This document shows positions 4,809-5,818 of a DNA stretch of 5,818 bases, piece by piece (the first letter of the stretch is position 1; every line of letters begins with the position of its first letter). Origin of the DNA: Methanothrix sp. (GTDB taxonomy: Archaea > Halobacteriota > Methanosarcinia > Methanotrichales > Methanotrichaceae); assembly GCA_003162615.1 (NCBI GenBank), contig PMNG01000156.1, positions 1 through 5,818 of the forward strand. Reading direction: 5' to 3'. Position numbers and translations under genes: made by a program. The notes under the pieces were generated by a model that did not search any database, had not been told where the DNA came from, and saw nothing but the letters and a program-made list of their open reading frames with translations.

Positions 4809-5534
4809 TCAAATCTCACCCAATCCCCATTTCTTTCGGAACTGGAGCTTCTGTTGGCTATTCATCCAGTGGCTGCCGTCACAGTAGGGCTTGTTCTCTG
4901 ACTTTCCACAGCGGCAGAGGGTTACCCTGTTGCGGGATTCATACATACTGCCATCTGCTGATTCAATAGGAACACCGCCACGAACCCAGATGGGGCCTTC
5001 GCAGCCTTTTTGTTTGTCGTGTACCAGGGCAAGTGATGGTTCAAATTCCTTCTCAAAGGATTTGCCAGTTTTCTTATCCCACAGAACCAGTCGTCCCGAT
5101 GGGCAGATCATGGCCTCTTCAATGGCGGTTTGTCGCGCTTCTGGATCGTCTGATTTTTGTATGAGGTTCCTTATCCCACCGGCCCGGAGACAGAAACGGG
5201 AGTGGTCGCAGAATTCATGGGCATCGGTTAATTTTAGTTCAGGACCAACAAATATCTCCGCTTTTTCCACGTAGGGTTTTCTGCTGGCCGTTTCACTACC
5301 ATCGAAACCGATCTCCCGGTGGGTTCCATCACAGAAGGGCTTATTTTTAGATGCACCGCAACGGCACAGGATATAGGTCTCCTGCTGAGGGTATTCTTTT
5401 TTATCAATTAATTCCCGGGTGTGGCCCGCCTCATCAGTTACTATTACCTGTTCGTATAGCGGTAATCCACCAGTAACCCGATATGGACCGTCTTTAATTA
5501 TCTTAATCCTCATTTCTTCCTTTTTGGCTGCCAT
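4809..5534 (-). CDS. CDGSH / divergent 4Fe-4S / CDGSH iron-sulfur protein
   Basis: This 241-residue protein should carry three iron-sulfur clusters. The first CDGSH site is C57-R-C59-G-A-S-K-N-K-P-F-C68-D-G-T-H72; the second, C207-R-C209-G-K-S-E-N-K-P-Y-C218-D-G-S-H222. Each is the three-Cys-one-His ligand set that binds a 2Fe-2S cluster. Between them, C109-D-H-S-R-F-C115 and the downstream C144-P resemble the divergent 4Fe-4S mono-cluster domain often fused to CDGSH. A short N-terminal beta segment with K-I-I-K-D-G-P-Y-x-V-T-G precedes the first site, as is usual. Role: soluble electron carrier or redox sensor; partners unknown. Start ATG 5534 has AGGGGT (5544-5539) at the right distance and a TATA box at 5567-5574. 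Expressed alone, with a terminator downstream. Confidence 0.93.
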   Translation of the reverse strand: MAAKKEEMRIKIIKDGPYRVTGGLPLYEQVIVTDEAGHTRELIDKKEYPQQETYILCRCGASKNKPFCDGTHREIGFDGSETASRKPYVEKAEIFVGPELKLTDAHEFCDHSRFCLRAGGIRNLIQKSDDPEARQTAIEEAMICPSGRLVLWDKKTGKSFEKEFEPSLALVHDKQKGCEGPIWVRGGVPIESADGSMYESRNRVTLCRCGKSENKPYCDGSHWMNSQQKLQFRKKWGLGEI

Positions 5535-5566
5535 AGTTACCCCTTGATTTCTCTAGTGTCGTTTTG

Positions 5567-5574
5567 ATATTTAT
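5567..5574 (-). promoter_or_regulatory. TATA box for the CDGSH gene
   Basis: ATAAATAT on the minus strand lies 33-40 bases before the ATG. Initiation about 25 bases downstream puts the mRNA start near the AGGGGT Shine-Dalgarno site, giving a very short leader. Confidence 0.5.
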
Positions 5575-5585
5575 TCTATATTTGT

Positions 5586-5816
5586 CTATTTATCAAAAGC
5601 TGTCAGAGAGACTTGCCCTGATTCTTGATCTGTCCCGAGTGATTCGCCAATCGTTCCCGAGTGCGCCAGCCATGTCTACGAGGCCAGCCTGATCACGTCC
5701 AGGTCTCGAGGGTTGTCTGGCTCTTTTGCGCTCTCGGATAAGCCTTTGCAATAACTTCGTCGTAGCTTTTGGCCTTCGTCGAAGTAGATACTCAGTCGGC
5801 ATTTCTGGTCAGATCC
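5586..5816 (-). pseudogene. Partial frame entering from the right edge, interrupted by one TAG
   Basis: One minus-strand frame is open from the window edge for 46 codons (… AKEPDNPRDLDVIRLAS), meets TAG at 5676-5678, then continues for 29 more sensible codons (TWLAHSGTIGESLGTDQESG ... TAFDK) to a TAG at 5586-5588. The frame's composition, rich in D/E/K/G, fits real coding better than the overlapping uninterrupted frame at 5593-5802, which is strongly Arg-rich as shadows usually are. The simplest reading is a gene broken by an amber codon. If the host makes pyrrolysine, the TAG could instead be read through. No family recognised. The 3' end is 51 bases from the CDGSH start, so the CDGSH promoter fits between. 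Confidence 0.35.
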
Positions 5817-5818
5817 TC

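Noticed and set aside
4720..4884. Plus frame MQSISHQEKLVLHHFLRRRL, 54 codons
   Set aside because: The second half runs antisense into the CDGSH gene and the first half coincides with that gene's terminator; no conservation evidence can be given.
4891..5274. 127-codon plus frame inside the CDGSH gene
   Set aside because: It is the antisense shadow of a gene with clear cluster ligands.
5593..5802. Uninterrupted 69-codon minus frame at the right edge
   Set aside because: It is strongly Arg-rich with no family resemblance; the neighbouring frame with one TAG has a more natural composition.

Overview
The window looks like an accessory stretch of an archaeal chromosome, most probably a methanogen of the Methanosarcinales (Methanothrix or Methanosarcina type). 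This is inferred from a TPR protein of the kind expanded in those genomes, TATA-box-like promoters about 25-40 bases ahead of genes, Shine-Dalgarno sites such as GGTGAT and GGGAG, and frequent AGG/AGA/ATA codons. No RNA gene or CRISPR array was found, and no intact mobile element.

Layout. Bases 1-1208 hold no gene I can call firmly. They contain an open frame running off the left edge, a possible 30-residue Cys-rich ORF (427-519, minus), a possible 41-residue ORF (852-977, minus), and several hairpins including a nested GC-rich structure at 956-1043. Bases 1209-2204 (minus) encode a membrane-anchored or secreted seven-TPR protein with a long leader. Bases 2693-3196 (minus) encode a GNAT acetyltransferase resembling the C-terminal half of MarR-GNAT fusions. 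Bases 3465-3620 (minus) encode a 51-residue two-helix membrane protein.

Divergent from that small gene, across 279 bases, is an 84-residue winged-helix protein (3900-4154, plus). It has a perfect Shine-Dalgarno site but ACG where the start codon should be, and a promoter carrying an operator-like inverted repeat. Next is a 93-residue helical protein with a TTG start (4323-4604, plus), preceded in frame by a short coding-like stretch closed off by two stops. At the right, a CDGSH / 4Fe-4S / CDGSH iron-sulfur protein (4809-5534, minus) has a recognisable promoter and terminator. Upstream of it a reading frame interrupted by one TAG enters from the right edge (5586-5816, minus).

No operon-scale pathway is evident: genes are mostly single transcription units with their own promoters. 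Possible functional links are inferences only: autoregulation of the winged-helix gene, and control of the divergent small membrane gene from the shared spacer. Several frames look decayed (5586-5816, the stretch before 4323, perhaps 1046-1141), which fits a region of gene turnover.
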